Positions 12,058 to 22,120 of a DNA stretch of 64,000 nucleotides are shown here, in pieces (positions within the stretch are counted from its first letter, which is position 1; each line of letters starts with the position of its first letter). The DNA is from Salvia splendens (Eukaryota > Streptophyta > Magnoliopsida > Lamiales > Lamiaceae), in NCBI RefSeq assembly GCF_004379255.2, contig NC_056037.1, positions 16,688,902 to 16,752,901 on the forward strand, read 5' to 3'. The notes beneath the pieces were generated by a model. That model worked only from the letters and a program-made list of their open reading frames with translations. It searched no databases and was not told where the DNA came from. The translations under genes were made by a program, and so were the position numbers.

Positions 12058-12257
12058 AATGTAGGGCCTATTACTGTCTATAGTAAAAATGATACGAGAC
12101 TCCTATTCTCAGACGAACTGAAATGTAAAAACATGACTCTTAATCGCGGGCGAAGAAAATGTAGGGCCTATTACTGTCTATAGTAAAAATGATACGAGAC
12201 TCTTATTCTCAGACGAACTGAAATGTAAAAACATGACTCTTAATCAAGGGCGAAAAA
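12058..12257. repeat. Tandem duplication of 100 bp
   Basis: Two adjacent copies with period 100 bp (phrase gtagggcctattactgtct at 12061 and 12161) differ at only a few bases. The copies hold no ORF. High identity suggests a recent duplication. Confidence 0.9.
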
Positions 12258-12851
12258 AGTATTTATTTTTCTTTCACTCGTCAACACCCTCTCTCGAACC
12301 CTGTGAACCGATTCTCTATGGAACTTGAAAAGAGTAAGGTTAGACTTTTTCCTGGTTGAGGTTAAATAAATAAAATCAAGATAAATAGTAGAATGCAATA
12401 ATGATAAGTATAAAATGAGAAATTTAAGAGAAAATTTCCAATATTCAGTGAGTTATATACTCACTCCATCTCTAAAAATGAAAAATCCCAACTCTGTTTT
12501 GCTGGTGGTGCCGGCCCCACTTCACCTCCTCTAAGTCAGCGGCGGCCACGCCATCCCTCCGCCTCCGGTACGCTTCCTTCTCCGTCAATTACCGCTATCT
12601 GCTGAATCCTCTCATTTTCCTTTCTGATTTTTTTTTGTTTATTGAAATTGAGATTTTTTATAATATGACAATCGTGTAATCTCGCCGATTGCAAACATTT
12701 GATTTGAATTCTGTTACTCCTTTTTTTGGAATTCTATTGTATTTTTAGGGTTTTCAACTGTGTAGATACAATATAGGGCTTCCTTAGTATTTATATTCTG
12801 AAATTGGCATCAAAAAAATTATAGAGGAAGTATACTAACTGGCTGATTTGT

Positions 12852-13037
12852 TAGGTAAAATAATCATGAGATGTATTCTAGTTTTGAGTGTTGAGATTAT
12901 TTTAGTTGGAGGGAGTGGTTATGACTAATTATCAAACCATCTATGATTGAATTGTGAGATTCAATCTCATGAACCAAACAGTCAAACACAATACATATTT
13001 AATTCTGAGATATAATCTTGCAAACCGAATAGCCCCT
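12852..13037. mobile_element. MITE remnant in the 5'-leader intron
   Basis: The sequence matches, with gaps, the MITE at 33959-34158: shared phrases are 'gagattattttagt', 'gactaattatc', 'tctcatgaaccaaac' and an end 'aaaccgaata'. The left terminus is missing or eroded. Confidence 0.45.
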
Positions 13038-13126
13038 AAAATGATCCAGTAGTGTTTATATGTCGATAGAAGTCGATGAATTGTTGGATCGTAGAATTCG
13101 ACTGAAGGCGATCCTAATTTGCAGTT

Positions 13127-13153
13127 ATGGATCTTGAAGTAGCTAGGAGCTAG
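13127..13153 (+). promoter_or_regulatory. Short upstream ORF in the leader of the FAR1-domain gene
   Basis: An ATG two bases after the predicted splice acceptor opens an 8-codon frame (MDLEVARS) that stops at 13153, 16 bp before the main ATG at 13170. If the leader is spliced as proposed, every mRNA would carry it, so it could damp translation of the main frame. Confidence 0.5.
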
Positions 13154-13169
13154 TTGTTGATTGCTCAAG

Positions 13170-13925
13170 ATGTTGATGGATTATGAGATAAACAGTGATG
13201 TAAATGGCGAGGTCGTAGGAAGTTCTACCGATCACCAAGGAGGAACAGATGCGATTGTCGCGAGTTCTGCTAACAGGGTGCTCCATCACGGACTAGATAT
13301 TAAAGTGGACGAGGATTCCCCCGAGATGGAATTGTTCGAGTTGCAGGATGTAGATTGCATCACCCCTAATGACGAACCATATATCGGCCAAGAGTTTGAG
13401 TCTGAAGCTGCAGCACATGCTTTTTACAACGCGTACGCGACCAGAGCTGGTTTCGTAGTCCGTGTCAGCAAGCTTTCTCGATCAATGCGTGATGGAACTG
13501 CCATTGGTCGGGCACTGGTTTGCAACAGGGAGGGCTTCAGGATGGGCGAGAAACGGGAGAAGATGGTGCGCCAAAGGGCGGAGACGAGGGTCGGTTGCAG
13601 AGCCATGGTTTTAGTTAGAAAAGGGTGTTCGAGTAAATGGAGAGTTACGAAATTCGTCAAGGAGCATAGTCACGCTCTGACTCCCGGTAAGGGCCGTAAG
13701 GATCTCATTTACGATCAATACCCCAACGAGCATGATAAAATTCGGGAACTATCGCAGCAGCTGGCTACCGAGAAAAAGAAGGTTGCTGCATACAAAAGGC
13801 ATTTGGAAATGGTGTTCGAACACATCGAGGAACACGATCGATCTCTCGGAAATAAGATCCAAGACATTATGAACAGTGTGAGGGAGATGGAAAGGAAAGA
13901 TCAACTAGATCCTAGATTATGTTGA
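13170..13925 (+). CDS. FAR1-domain protein, short FRF type
   Basis: A single coding exon of 251 residues; the first ATG is at 13170 (codons upstream of it in the same frame are non-ATG). Residues about 69-172 form a FAR1 DNA-binding domain, a WRKY-GCM1-like zinc finger: EFESEAAAHAFYNAYATRAGF leads in, with likely metal ligands C118, C143, H166 and H168 (the pair in KEHSHAL). FHY3/FAR1 proteins are transcription factors derived from Mutator transposases. This one lacks the transposase and SWIM parts, as in the FRF subgroup that is thought to compete with or modulate full-length members. Residues about 186-245 are Lys/Glu-rich and look coiled coil. It probably acts in the nucleus. The acidic N-terminal 60 residues are without known domain. 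Confidence 0.85.
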   Translation: MLMDYEINSDVNGEVVGSSTDHQGGTDAIVASSANRVLHHGLDIKVDEDSPEMELFELQDVDCITPNDEPYIGQEFESEAAAHAFYNAYATRAGFVVRVSKLSRSMRDGTAIGRALVCNREGFRMGEKREKMVRQRAETRVGCRAMVLVRKGCSSKWRVTKFVKEHSHALTPGKGRKDLIYDQYPNEHDKIRELSQQLATEKKKVAAYKRHLEMVFEHIEEHDRSLGNKIQDIMNSVREMERKDQLDPRLC

Positions 13926-14423
13926 CAAAATCATGTTTTTCCCACAATACAAGTAGAAACAAAACAGTATCAAGATTTCTGTGATTTCACTGTAGAAGTT
14001 TGCATAATATTTTTTTAGTCCTTTGTACATTTGTTGTAGGAATAGTGATTCAAAGTGTGTAATTGTGCGCACAATCAATTGAATATGAATTGAGAGTTTT
14101 CATGTCTTGTGGATTCAATGTTTTTGTTTGTTTTTACCACAGGTCTACGGAACCCGCCTTTGCGACGGAACCCGCCTTTGCGACGAACCTTTTGATAGTG
14201 GACATCTTCTCTCCCGGTGATTAAATGCATGTACTAACTACAAAAAAATAATTACAGTATTATTTTTTATCAATTCATCTAAATTAATCTTTATCTTTTT
14301 CAATGGGTGTATTATTTTTCAATAATAATACTTCAATAATCTTTTTTTTTTCCTCTTACTTTACCAAATTTTCATTAAAATATGTGTTCCACTATTCAGA
14401 CTGTTTTTCATGAACGAAAGTAA
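13926..14423. other. 3' UTR and spacer with a short direct repeat
   Basis: The probable 3' UTR extends to about 14100. A 17-bp phrase, cggaacccgcctttgcg, occurs twice in a row near 14148-14182. No gene is seen. Confidence 0.35.
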
Positions 14424-14662
14424 TACTCCATCCGTCCCTGAAAATTTATCACATTTCATTTTTCGCACTCGTTTTAGAAAAATGATGATAAATAGCTAAA
14501 GTGGAGAGATAGTAAAGTAATAAATAAAATAACCATGAGAGTCTATTCTACATTATTCTCTCTTACTTTATACTTATTCCACTTTAACTATTTATTATCA
14601 TTTATTCAAAACGAGTGCAGAAAATGAAATGTGAGAAATTTTCAGGGACTGAGGGAGCATTA
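14424..14662. mobile_element. Stowaway-like MITE with very long inverted arms
   Basis: The left end is tactccatccgtccctgaaa, the right end ttcagggactgagggagca. The arms stay complementary far inward (cactcgttttagaaaaatg against tttattcaaaacgagtgc), so about 90 bp on each side can pair around a central loop near 14530-14570. Confidence 0.75.
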
Positions 14663-14769
14663 GATATTATATCAAAAAATATTTCATATAACTAATTACA
14701 TAAGAAAATAAAATTATATAATTAAATCTAATCACATAAGAAAATAAAGTTTATTTTGATAAAAATAAT

Positions 14770-14965
14770 TACTATTCCCTTTGTCCCATAAAAAATATAT
14801 CACCATCATATTTAGTTTATTCCTCTAAAGATGCCACATTTCTAATTTTAGAAGAAGTTCTCTCTTACAATAATATAAATATTATATTTTCTCTTTTCAC
14901 CTAACACAATAACAAAAAATAAATTATTAAAATTTCAAAAATTACATAAGAGACAATGCAATCAA
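14770..14965. repeat. Half of a Stowaway-like MITE
   Basis: A left terminus tattccctttgtcccataaaa and the pyrimidine-rich interior are present, but no matching right terminus is found before 14970. Confidence 0.35.
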
Positions 14966-15031
14966 ATCAGACAACGAGCTTAAGGACGGTGACGAAGATC
15001 CTAAACTTGCAGAGATGAGAGAAAAGGCTCC

Positions 15032-15800
15032 GGGTGTCCACTATAAGGCGGACACGCCCAATAGCCCCGCCCCAATTTTTGTCCATAGCCCCAATTTTGT
15101 TGTCCATAGCCCCAAAATTCTATTTCCGCCACTATAGTGGACAACTCCAATAGCCCCAAATTTTATAATCAATTTTCATTTTTAAATATTTTTTAGTTTC
15201 AATCAAGTGTAATTTAAATAATCGCAGTATAAATAACTAGAATACGAGGTAATTAGGCCCGAATATTCGTTGTATTGCAAACCGGTAAAATTATACAACG
15301 AATAATTAAAATAAAATATCCGCCAAATCCCGACGGCTGAGAAGCATATCCGCCAAACGCGATGGCGGCGAATGATGGGCCGACGGCTGAGATGGATTGC
15401 TGTCATATCCCGATTCCTCAGTGTCGGGTGATTCGTCGTCTCCTCGGTACATTTTGTAGAGAGTGTTTTTGTAGAAAGTGGGTGTATGGATTTTGTGAAA
15501 ATGGGAGTGGGGAAGAGGGGGAGTGGTATTTATAGATGAAAAAACGAAAAAAAAAATTCAAAAAATGCGGCTATAGCCGCGGCGGATATCAGCCACTATA
15601 ATAGCCGCGGCTATAGCCGCGCCTATACACCCACCGCCGCGTCCTCGCCCCACTCGCGGCGAAGCCTCGTCCGCCGCCCTCCCCCCACCAGCCGCGTCCA
15701 CCCTCGCGGCGGACACCCCCTCCACTATAATAGCCGGGCCTACCGCCCCGCTTCCGCCCCGCTCGCGGCTATAGCCGCGTCCACCTTATAGTGGACGCTC
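15032..15800 (-). mobile_element. PIF/Harbinger-type deletion derivative
   Basis: Inverted termini: gggtgtccactataaggcgg on the left, and inward from the right gagcgtccactataaggtgg. The flanking triplets tcc and tca differ at one base, so the 3-bp target duplication is not perfect. Subterminal repeats are GC-rich (tatagccgcg types at 15565-15790). On the minus strand a TATA box (tataaatacc) near 15530 is followed by a coding start at 15452, the same arrangement as in the element at 3296-3941. The interior transposase is gone. Confidence 0.6.
15306..15452 (-). pseudogene. 5' coding remnant in the Harbinger-like element
   Basis: A 48-residue frame starts about 80 bp after the TATA box. It begins MYRGDDESPDTEESGYD and is rich in Ser, Asp and Pro, like a disordered N-terminus. 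It ends at TAA where the element was deleted. Comparison with the remnant at 3614-3796 suggests that both are the start of the same kind of element gene. Confidence 0.35.
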
Positions 15801-16163
15801 TCATAGTGTTATAATTTTGTGCCATACTACTTGAATTATTTTGGAGACAGTACCCTATATGAATATAAATATTTCGGCCTTCATTCTCAGCAGCAATTTC
15901 AAAATTTACAGTTGAACATCACCACACACAACCCTAACCAGAGGACCAAATAAACAAACATAACAAGGAAAAAGCTCTGTAAAATATAATTGTGAGTTTG
16001 ATTCCTGTCCCTAGCAAGAAAAAAATCATGTACAGAAAGATAAACCCACTCGTACATCATCATCATCATCAACAACATCTCTAACGCGCTCATATGTACT
16101 CGACTCCTCTCCCAGAAATGATCTATACACAGCTATACAACACTTGATTCTAGAATTACAAAC

Positions 16164-16931
16164 TTAAAATAAGAGAAGGCACAGAAAACCGCAGCAGTAA
16201 AGAAAGATCGACAGTCTGTTCAGCGACTTTTCCAGCTGAATTTCGTGCCTTCTCAACCTCGGGCTACCATTTCCTATTAAGGGGTAAGAATTTGTATACG
16301 GATAAGCAAACAAGTTGGTGTCTGTGCTCCCAAACATACCAGAAAACACTATTTCACTGACCATGCTGATTGTCGGACTAACGAAGCTGGTAGTGGGTGG
16401 AGGGATCGAAGAATAGTTGCCAAATTGATTGGGGAAGTACTGGTATTGATTGAGCATCTGGTTCTCCTGCTGAAACGGGATTGGAGTGTTTTGCTGATTC
16501 AAATCGGAAGAAACTGATGGTGAAGTAGCAAGCAAGGTACTCAACCCGAGTGCTGGTGGCCTGGGAGGTACACTTGCATCCAACTGCCACTTCTTGGCTT
16601 CAGACTCGGATGGAGACCTGCCCCGACCATAGAGGGGGACCAAAGAAGCATTAGTGATGAATGACTTGCAGACCGGACATCTAGGCCGTTCATCTGACTC
16701 AAACGATGACCTCTGAACATGGAGCCATTTATATATGCACGGCCAGCAGTACAGGTGACCACACAGAGTTACAACAGGTTCGTGACATGAATCTAGACAT
16801 ATGTTGCAATCAAACCCTCCATTTGGGTTTTCGGCTACCTGTGAAACCGAATTCCATTTTTGTTTGTGTGAGACATCAGCCTCGGATCCCAAATGCATGG
16901 TTGGGGCACTAAAGCTTTGCTCATAAGCCAT
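16164..16931 (-). CDS. RMA: RMA-type RING E3 ubiquitin ligase, ER membrane-anchored
   Basis: A single coding exon of 255 residues, close to the usual size of RMA proteins (roughly 190-250). The RING-HC finger has C42, C45, C57, H59, C62, C65, C85 and C88 (core CNICLDSCHEPVVTLCGHLY and RCPVCKS). The middle is Ser/Pro/Gln-rich. The last 20 residues, after SLNRLS, are hydrophobic (IFLYCCGFLCLLLF) and form a C-terminal tail anchor. RMA ligases sit in the ER membrane with the RING in the cytosol; they ubiquitinate misfolded membrane proteins and, in known cases, aquaporins under drought. I chose the ATG at 16931 because a splice acceptor (gtag) lies 5 bp upstream of it, so the Met codon 27 bp further upstream would fall in intron. 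Stop TAA at 16164-16166. Confidence 0.92.
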   Translation of the reverse strand: MAYEQSFSAPTMHLGSEADVSHKQKWNSVSQVAENPNGGFDCNICLDSCHEPVVTLCGHLYCWPCIYKWLHVQRSSFESDERPRCPVCKSFITNASLVPLYGRGRSPSESEAKKWQLDASVPPRPPALGLSTLLATSPSVSSDLNQQNTPIPFQQENQMLNQYQYFPNQFGNYSSIPPPTTSFVSPTISMVSEIVFSGMFGSTDTNLFAYPYTNSYPLIGNGSPRLRRHEIQLEKSLNRLSIFLYCCGFLCLLLF

Positions 16932-16936
16932 GATAA

Positions 16937-18165
16937 CTACACACATGTAACAAAACATATTAGGAAAAGGAATGCTTTTTCATAGTATATAAATATCATA
17001 GAAAAACAATTTGGTAGCATCACCAAGAAAGAACATAAAAGAAATTATGTTTGTAATCCCACAAAACATGAAAGAATACAAAGAAAAATGGGATTAACCA
17101 TAAAAGGTTGAAGCTGAATCATGTTGGAGATTTTTCAACAGATAAAATGGCCAAGTATAATGATACTTCCATGAAAGGAACAAGACAAATAATTTTCCAG
17201 CCTGGGCTGGGGCATCTCATAAACTATCACAGGCTTTTATTTGGTTTTTAAATATAGAAAATAATAGATGATGGGTCCAAGATTGAGAATTTAGTCTTTC
17301 TGGATATAGCCAAACAGGCACTCAACAGCTTTCAAACAGATTAGATAAAAGCTGATCTTATGCCGCTTGAATTGTAAGGATTTTATAGTCGATGGTGTCA
17401 ATTAAAAAGTGCTAAATAGACTGTTCAAGAAAAGAAATGACAAATGTAAACAATTTTAGAAGAAAAGAAGATGATTTGTCCAAGAAACTTAAAACACAGC
17501 TTTAAACTCCCATCTGTTCAATTAGAAAACTCTCTTTTAATTCTGCATCTCACTTTCAAGCCTAAATCACATTTAAAATGAAATCAATCTCTTGATTTTT
17601 ATAAAACAGATAGCAACTTTTTCACATAAATATCTTCCAGCACCTTTTCTACAAATTTTCCCTTAAAAGGTGTAAACAAACACTAGTCTTTTTACTACCA
17701 CATCAGCCCTTTCAAAGAAAATCCTCTCCATTCCTAGACTCTCAATCCTTCAAAAATTCTCAAACAATCACCTTGTAAATTAGAAAATTCCAAATTAAAT
17801 AAACAAACTAAAAACAGAAACATTCCATTACAAAAGAGAGACATTTCAAATTCAAGGAATTTCATAACTCATCACACAAAAAACAACAAAAACAAACCAC
17901 GGATAATGAGAAACAAAGGTATCGATTCACTTTTTTTTTTACCGCACCTTCAATTAAAAAATAGAAAACAATGAAATGCTTGAGATCTAAAAAAAATAAG
18001 GTAAACACAAACAATTCTGCAAAACTGAAGAAACCTAAAGAAATTCGCGGAACAAAGCTTACCAAAATAAAGGAAGAGCGGAGTGTAGAGCGAGAAGCAC
18101 AGATACAGCAGGTTAATTTTGACGAGAGGAGGGAGAAGCAGAAACAATTGGCGGTTTGATGGAAA
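16937..18165 (-). other. 5'-UTR intron and first exon of the RMA gene
   Basis: On the minus strand the sequence tttg/gtaagc at 18063/18062 is a strong donor and tgtgtag at 16937 a strong acceptor, giving an intron of about 1.1 kb wholly inside the 5' UTR. The non-coding first exon would run from about 18165 to 18063. The intron is U-rich in the transcript sense and contains no ORF of interest. Long 5'-UTR introns often raise expression in plants; that is inference here. Confidence 0.55.
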
Positions 18166-18185
18166 CGAGAAATCGATGTGACCTA

Positions 18186-18198
18186 TGCTATATAGAGA
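18186..18198 (-). promoter_or_regulatory. Likely TATA box of the RMA gene
   Basis: On the minus strand the sequence ctctatatagcat lies about 30 bp before the expected start of the non-coding first exon. Confidence 0.45.
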
Positions 18199-18229
18199 GC
18201 TGATTGGGAAATGGGTCACCTACACCGCG

Positions 18230-19500
18230 TTGCACTAGATTATTATTTGCCGGAGTCGAATGCACGCGCCTTTCTTTCACGCTCTCCGTCAATCACTCCG
18301 CTCCACTGATTTACTATATTTTCTTTTTTATTTACATTAATTACTAATGAGCACTTACATCGAGGACTAATCAAATTATTTAATTCCTCATAATAGAAAT
18401 AATATTAGTCAATCGTTTTAACTATTGTGCAATATTAAAAATCTTTTATTTGCCATGACATTTTCAATACATGACTGCGATGCTACTATGTTGTTAAGCT
18501 AATTGTTGGCACCCAACTTTAATATTCATTACGCCATCAAAAAGTAAAAAATCAATTTGGATATGATCGAGTGTCATAAGATTCATCCAACTTTAACTAA
18601 ATAATCAGGAGATTAATTTCTGCTTTTGACTATGAAGCAACCTTATCTTTGAGTGTCATAAGACTCATCCAACGTTAATTAAACAATTGCAATGACATTT
18701 TTAATACATGACTGCGATGCTACTAGAGTGTCATTGCAAATTAGCAATTGTCGTTGAAAATAAGCTTGTTGTTTTGCTAGGTGTTCATCATGATGCCACT
18801 ATAATAATGTAAAATTATTTATTTGGTGGAGTATTTTTTAAATGTACAGAGCCTTTTGCTTTGTTTTCTTTTTTCTATCTCTATTGTCGAAAAATAGGGA
18901 ACTTAATCTAATGGAAAGGGACCACGACAGATGGCTTGACGTCCCGGTCTAGCCATATATTAAATTGAAATATCTACAAAACTTAGAGAATCCAAAAATT
19001 GATAATATATAATACTACTATTACTCCAAATAATTATTGATTAGTCACAGCCACATATACTTAACTTTTGTAGTACATGATGTATCTCAATCAGGATGCA
19101 TGTTTCAGGTCATATACATTGCATTTCCCAATCCCCTAGGCAAGCACAAATCTCTAGTAGGAATGCATTTGATGACATTATACTGATATAATATAGTTTG
19201 AAATTTTTAAATGTACAAGTGCAATTTAATTAGATCATGTGGTCAGCAAATATACATCTTGTACATGCAAAATAAATTCGAGAAAAATCAAAGATTTAAA
19301 GGTCAAATTCCATAATTTTCTCTTATATAGGTTGAGTTTTATTGCATAAGAATGAAAAACGAATCCGAAAATGGGAAATTAAATCAAGCTAACCAAAATT
19401 ATTGAATTCGGTTGGTTTCAGATTTGGTATTTTCAAAACCAAATAAAATCGATTTTCGAATTATACATATAAATATAAATCATATGACCAATAATAGTTC
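18230..19500. other. Intergenic AT-rich DNA with rearranged repeats
   Basis: No gene is recognised. Two phrases occur twice in interleaved order: 'caatacatgactgcgatgct' type at about 18466 and 18701, and 'gtcataaga.tcatccaac' type at about 18574 and 18655. This is the mark of a local duplication. Confidence 0.5.
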
Positions 19501-19504
19501 TTTC

Positions 19505-20055
19505 CTGAATTTGACCCTGTTTTTTTATTAATCAAAATGCTCGAGCTAAGAGAAACAAGCTGTGGAGTACAAACAGAAACCAACACCAAAACAATAAGAA
19601 ATGGAGCAATAAACTCCACCCTAATCAAATCTAGAAAAGAAAACTACGACACGCGATAGGAGCCATAAAACCACTGTCAAGAAGGTCACGAAAAGCTTAC
19701 CACCTAGCCTCGAGTTGACAAGAACCTGCCCACTTCTTGACTTCCTCCAAATTATCAAGAATTAGTCCCGGTGAGAAGGGAAAATAGTGACACCAACTCC
19801 AAGTCCATATGCCGAGGTGCCAAAACAACATTTCTTTCTCAAAACTCTCAATTCGGGTTAAGGCCTTGGAATTGAGATTTCATATAGAACATTGACAATC
19901 CAAGTAATAATGTGGAACATTGACAACCAAGATTTCATATCAAACTTTGTGAACGATGTACCACGCCATAAGAGTAGATTTGCCATTGCATAGTTTGGGA
20001 TGCATAAGAGATACCCCATTGAAAGCAACAAAAATACCACATGCTGGAAATGTCC
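19505..20055 (-). pseudogene. Possible LINE 3'-end remnant
   Basis: Read on the minus strand, a short frame contains LLLWRGTSFTKFDMKSWLSM and a Trp-rich stretch, in the style of the C-terminal part of plant LINE reverse transcriptase ORFs. It is followed by a tail ending 'agctcgagcattttgattaa' and an A-rich run, as plant LINEs end. The reading is broken and no reverse transcriptase core remains. The identification is from overall likeness only. Confidence 0.35.
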
Positions 20056-20579
20056 TAAGAGCTTATGCCTTATAAGTTGTGAAATTATTATATAATTAAG
20101 CTATATAAGTTAAAAATTTAAGGTGTACTATATATTAGGAATAAAAATACTCCAATAAAGTTATTTTTGTAAAATAATTGTTGGTTATAAATTATGAAAA
20201 AAATAATTTGGAGTGGTGGAACGTTTTTGAATAATAAATTGGTGCTTTGCAGCTCATTTTTTTAGATAAGATTGGGAAGAGAGTTAAAATGCAGTGTGGT
20301 TGCGTGAGAAACGACATGATGCTAACTTTGCCGCGTAAACCGTTTTCACAGATGAAATGGCAGTTGATGGTTTTATTCCGGCCACTATAATTTACTATAC
20401 ATATAATGTGATTTGTGATATTTAATGCAAACATGTCTTCAAATCAAGGTGGGGCATGTTACATATTAATTGATTCAAAAGTTATTCGAGTTCTAAGGTA
20501 CTACTCCATAAAAATATTAATTGAACATCTACACCATACTATGGATCCATTCAATGAATTAAAATTCGGACAAATATAT
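20056..20579. other. AT-rich spacer
   Basis: Nothing that I can name. No open frame with recognisable content and no clear repeat termini. Confidence 0.3.
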
Positions 20580-20983
20580 GGGTAAATAGCAAATTTAAAT
20601 TACCAAGTTTGGTCAAAATCTGATTTATCACACAAAGTTTGAAATCCGCTAGTCAAATCACGAAGTTTCAATTTTTGTAGTTTATTCCATGGGTCGAATT
20701 TTAGGTGGAATCTTTGTTGACGTGGATTGAAATTTAAATCACGAAAAAGATGCATGTAAATTCAAAGTGTAATCACAAGAAGCTTGATCTTAAAGTTAGA
20801 TTGAGACTTCAAGATGAATTTTAATGTAGAGATGTAAAGATTCCACATAAAATTCAACCCATTGGATAAACTAGAAAAATTGAAACTTCGTGATTTAATT
20901 AGCAGATTTCAAACTTTGTGGGTCGATAGACCAGATTTTGATCAAACTTTTATGATATAAATAACTATTTATCCTAAATATAT
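20572..20983. mobile_element. Mutator-like foldback MITE with 8-9 bp TSD
   Basis: Element 20580-20975. The arms, each about 135 bp, are inverted copies: the left begins gggtaaatagcaaatttaaa, the right read inward gataaatagttatttatatc, and both continue through 'caaagtttgaaatc.gct' and 'cacgaagtttcaattttt'. The direct repeat aaatatat flanks it (20572-20579 and 20976-20983). Long TIRs and an 8-9 bp target duplication fit Mutator-type MITEs. The centre holds no ORF. Confidence 0.75.
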
Positions 20984-21556
20984 TAAGGGTTATTTGTTTG
21001 TAAATGTATGATTTTTTTCCTTAAACTTTTTAATTAATATACAAACTTTTGATTAATCAGATTTATTTATTTAAAAAGAAATTAGGGGATAGCTCGAAAG
21101 TGATGTATCAAATTTAAATTTAAACTTGGATAATACACGACTATACTTACTATAGCATTCAAAAGAAAATAAAGTTAGTTAATTCTACTACTTAGAATTA
21201 GAAATCAAAATATAGGTTGTTTTGATAAGAAGGGAGACTAATCGACACATCATTAATATTATAGTACTACTGGTTTTTATATCTATCTCCATTGTATTTG
21301 ATTTGATTGTCACATAGTCGTTTGTCTATACTCTAGACTGCATAAATAGTTTGCTGGGAGTGAAAATGAGTAATCCTCACTTGCCTCTGCTATAATATGA
21401 ATGTGTTTTTATGACTTTTGACTTTGAATGTGTGTTTATGACTTTTGGCTTTCTATTTTATAACCTTAACTTGTCAACTTAAATGTAAAGCTTTTTACAT
21501 TTATCCAACATGAAATAAATCTACTTATCAACATATATGAAAATTGAAATAAAAAT
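20984..21556. other. AT-rich spacer
   Basis: No gene or named repeat seen. Confidence 0.3.
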
Positions 21557-22014
21557 TACTTCCTCCGTCTCCGATTAAGAGTCGTTGTTTGACTCGGCAC
21601 GTGTTTTAAGGAAGTGTTTGAATGGTTGGTGTAGTAAATGGAGGTAGGTAGTGGAATGTGGGACATCTTTGACTTTTGGTGTAATAAATGTAATTGAATC
21701 AATTCAATGTTTAATTTAAATTTAATGTTCAATTTACATTCAATGTTTACTTCCAAAAACAATGCAATTAAATTTAATTGTATAGTCATTAACTAAATTC
21801 AATGTTCACTGCCCCAAAATTGAATGAAAAAAGGTGCAAGTTGCACTATAATTGCAAAATTAAAGCTGTGCAATGGAAATAGAGAGGGCACGTTGCATAT
21901 CAATTCAAACTCCCCCCAAAAATTGAGAGGAAAGGCCACTTTCATTTAATGGAAGGAATTCTTACAAGTAAGGAGGGAAAATGTACAAGCAAATTCAAAG
22001 TGTTCACCAACTCC

Positions 22015-22022
22015 TATAAATA
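22015..22022 (+). promoter_or_regulatory. TATA box of the mariner transposase gene
   Basis: The sequence tataaata sits about 100 bp upstream of the ATG at 22121, within the element's left part. Confidence 0.55.
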
Positions 22023-22120
22023 CATTCATTTCTACTCTCCATTTAGTTCCACTAACCAAAAAAAAAAGGAAAAGCTATTGGTTTTTTAGTATACCCTCAG
22101 AAAATTTTCATCACTGGGTA

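Larger units (their letters stand above)
12480..13169 (+). other. Likely spliced 5' leader of the FAR1-domain gene
   Basis: A GC-rich stretch ending gcctccg at 12567 is followed by a good donor (gtacgc). A good acceptor (tttgcag) ends at 13124, giving a 5'-UTR intron of 12568-13124. The promoter cannot be placed. Confidence 0.45.

Noticed and set aside
13161..13169. Extension of the FAR1-domain protein upstream of ATG 13170
   Set aside because: The codon at 13161 is TTG, not ATG; the first ATG in frame is at 13170.
16932..16958. Longer N-terminus for the RMA protein (MFCYMCVVI...)
   Set aside because: It spans a strong splice acceptor 5 bp before the ATG at 16931, so it is intron sequence.
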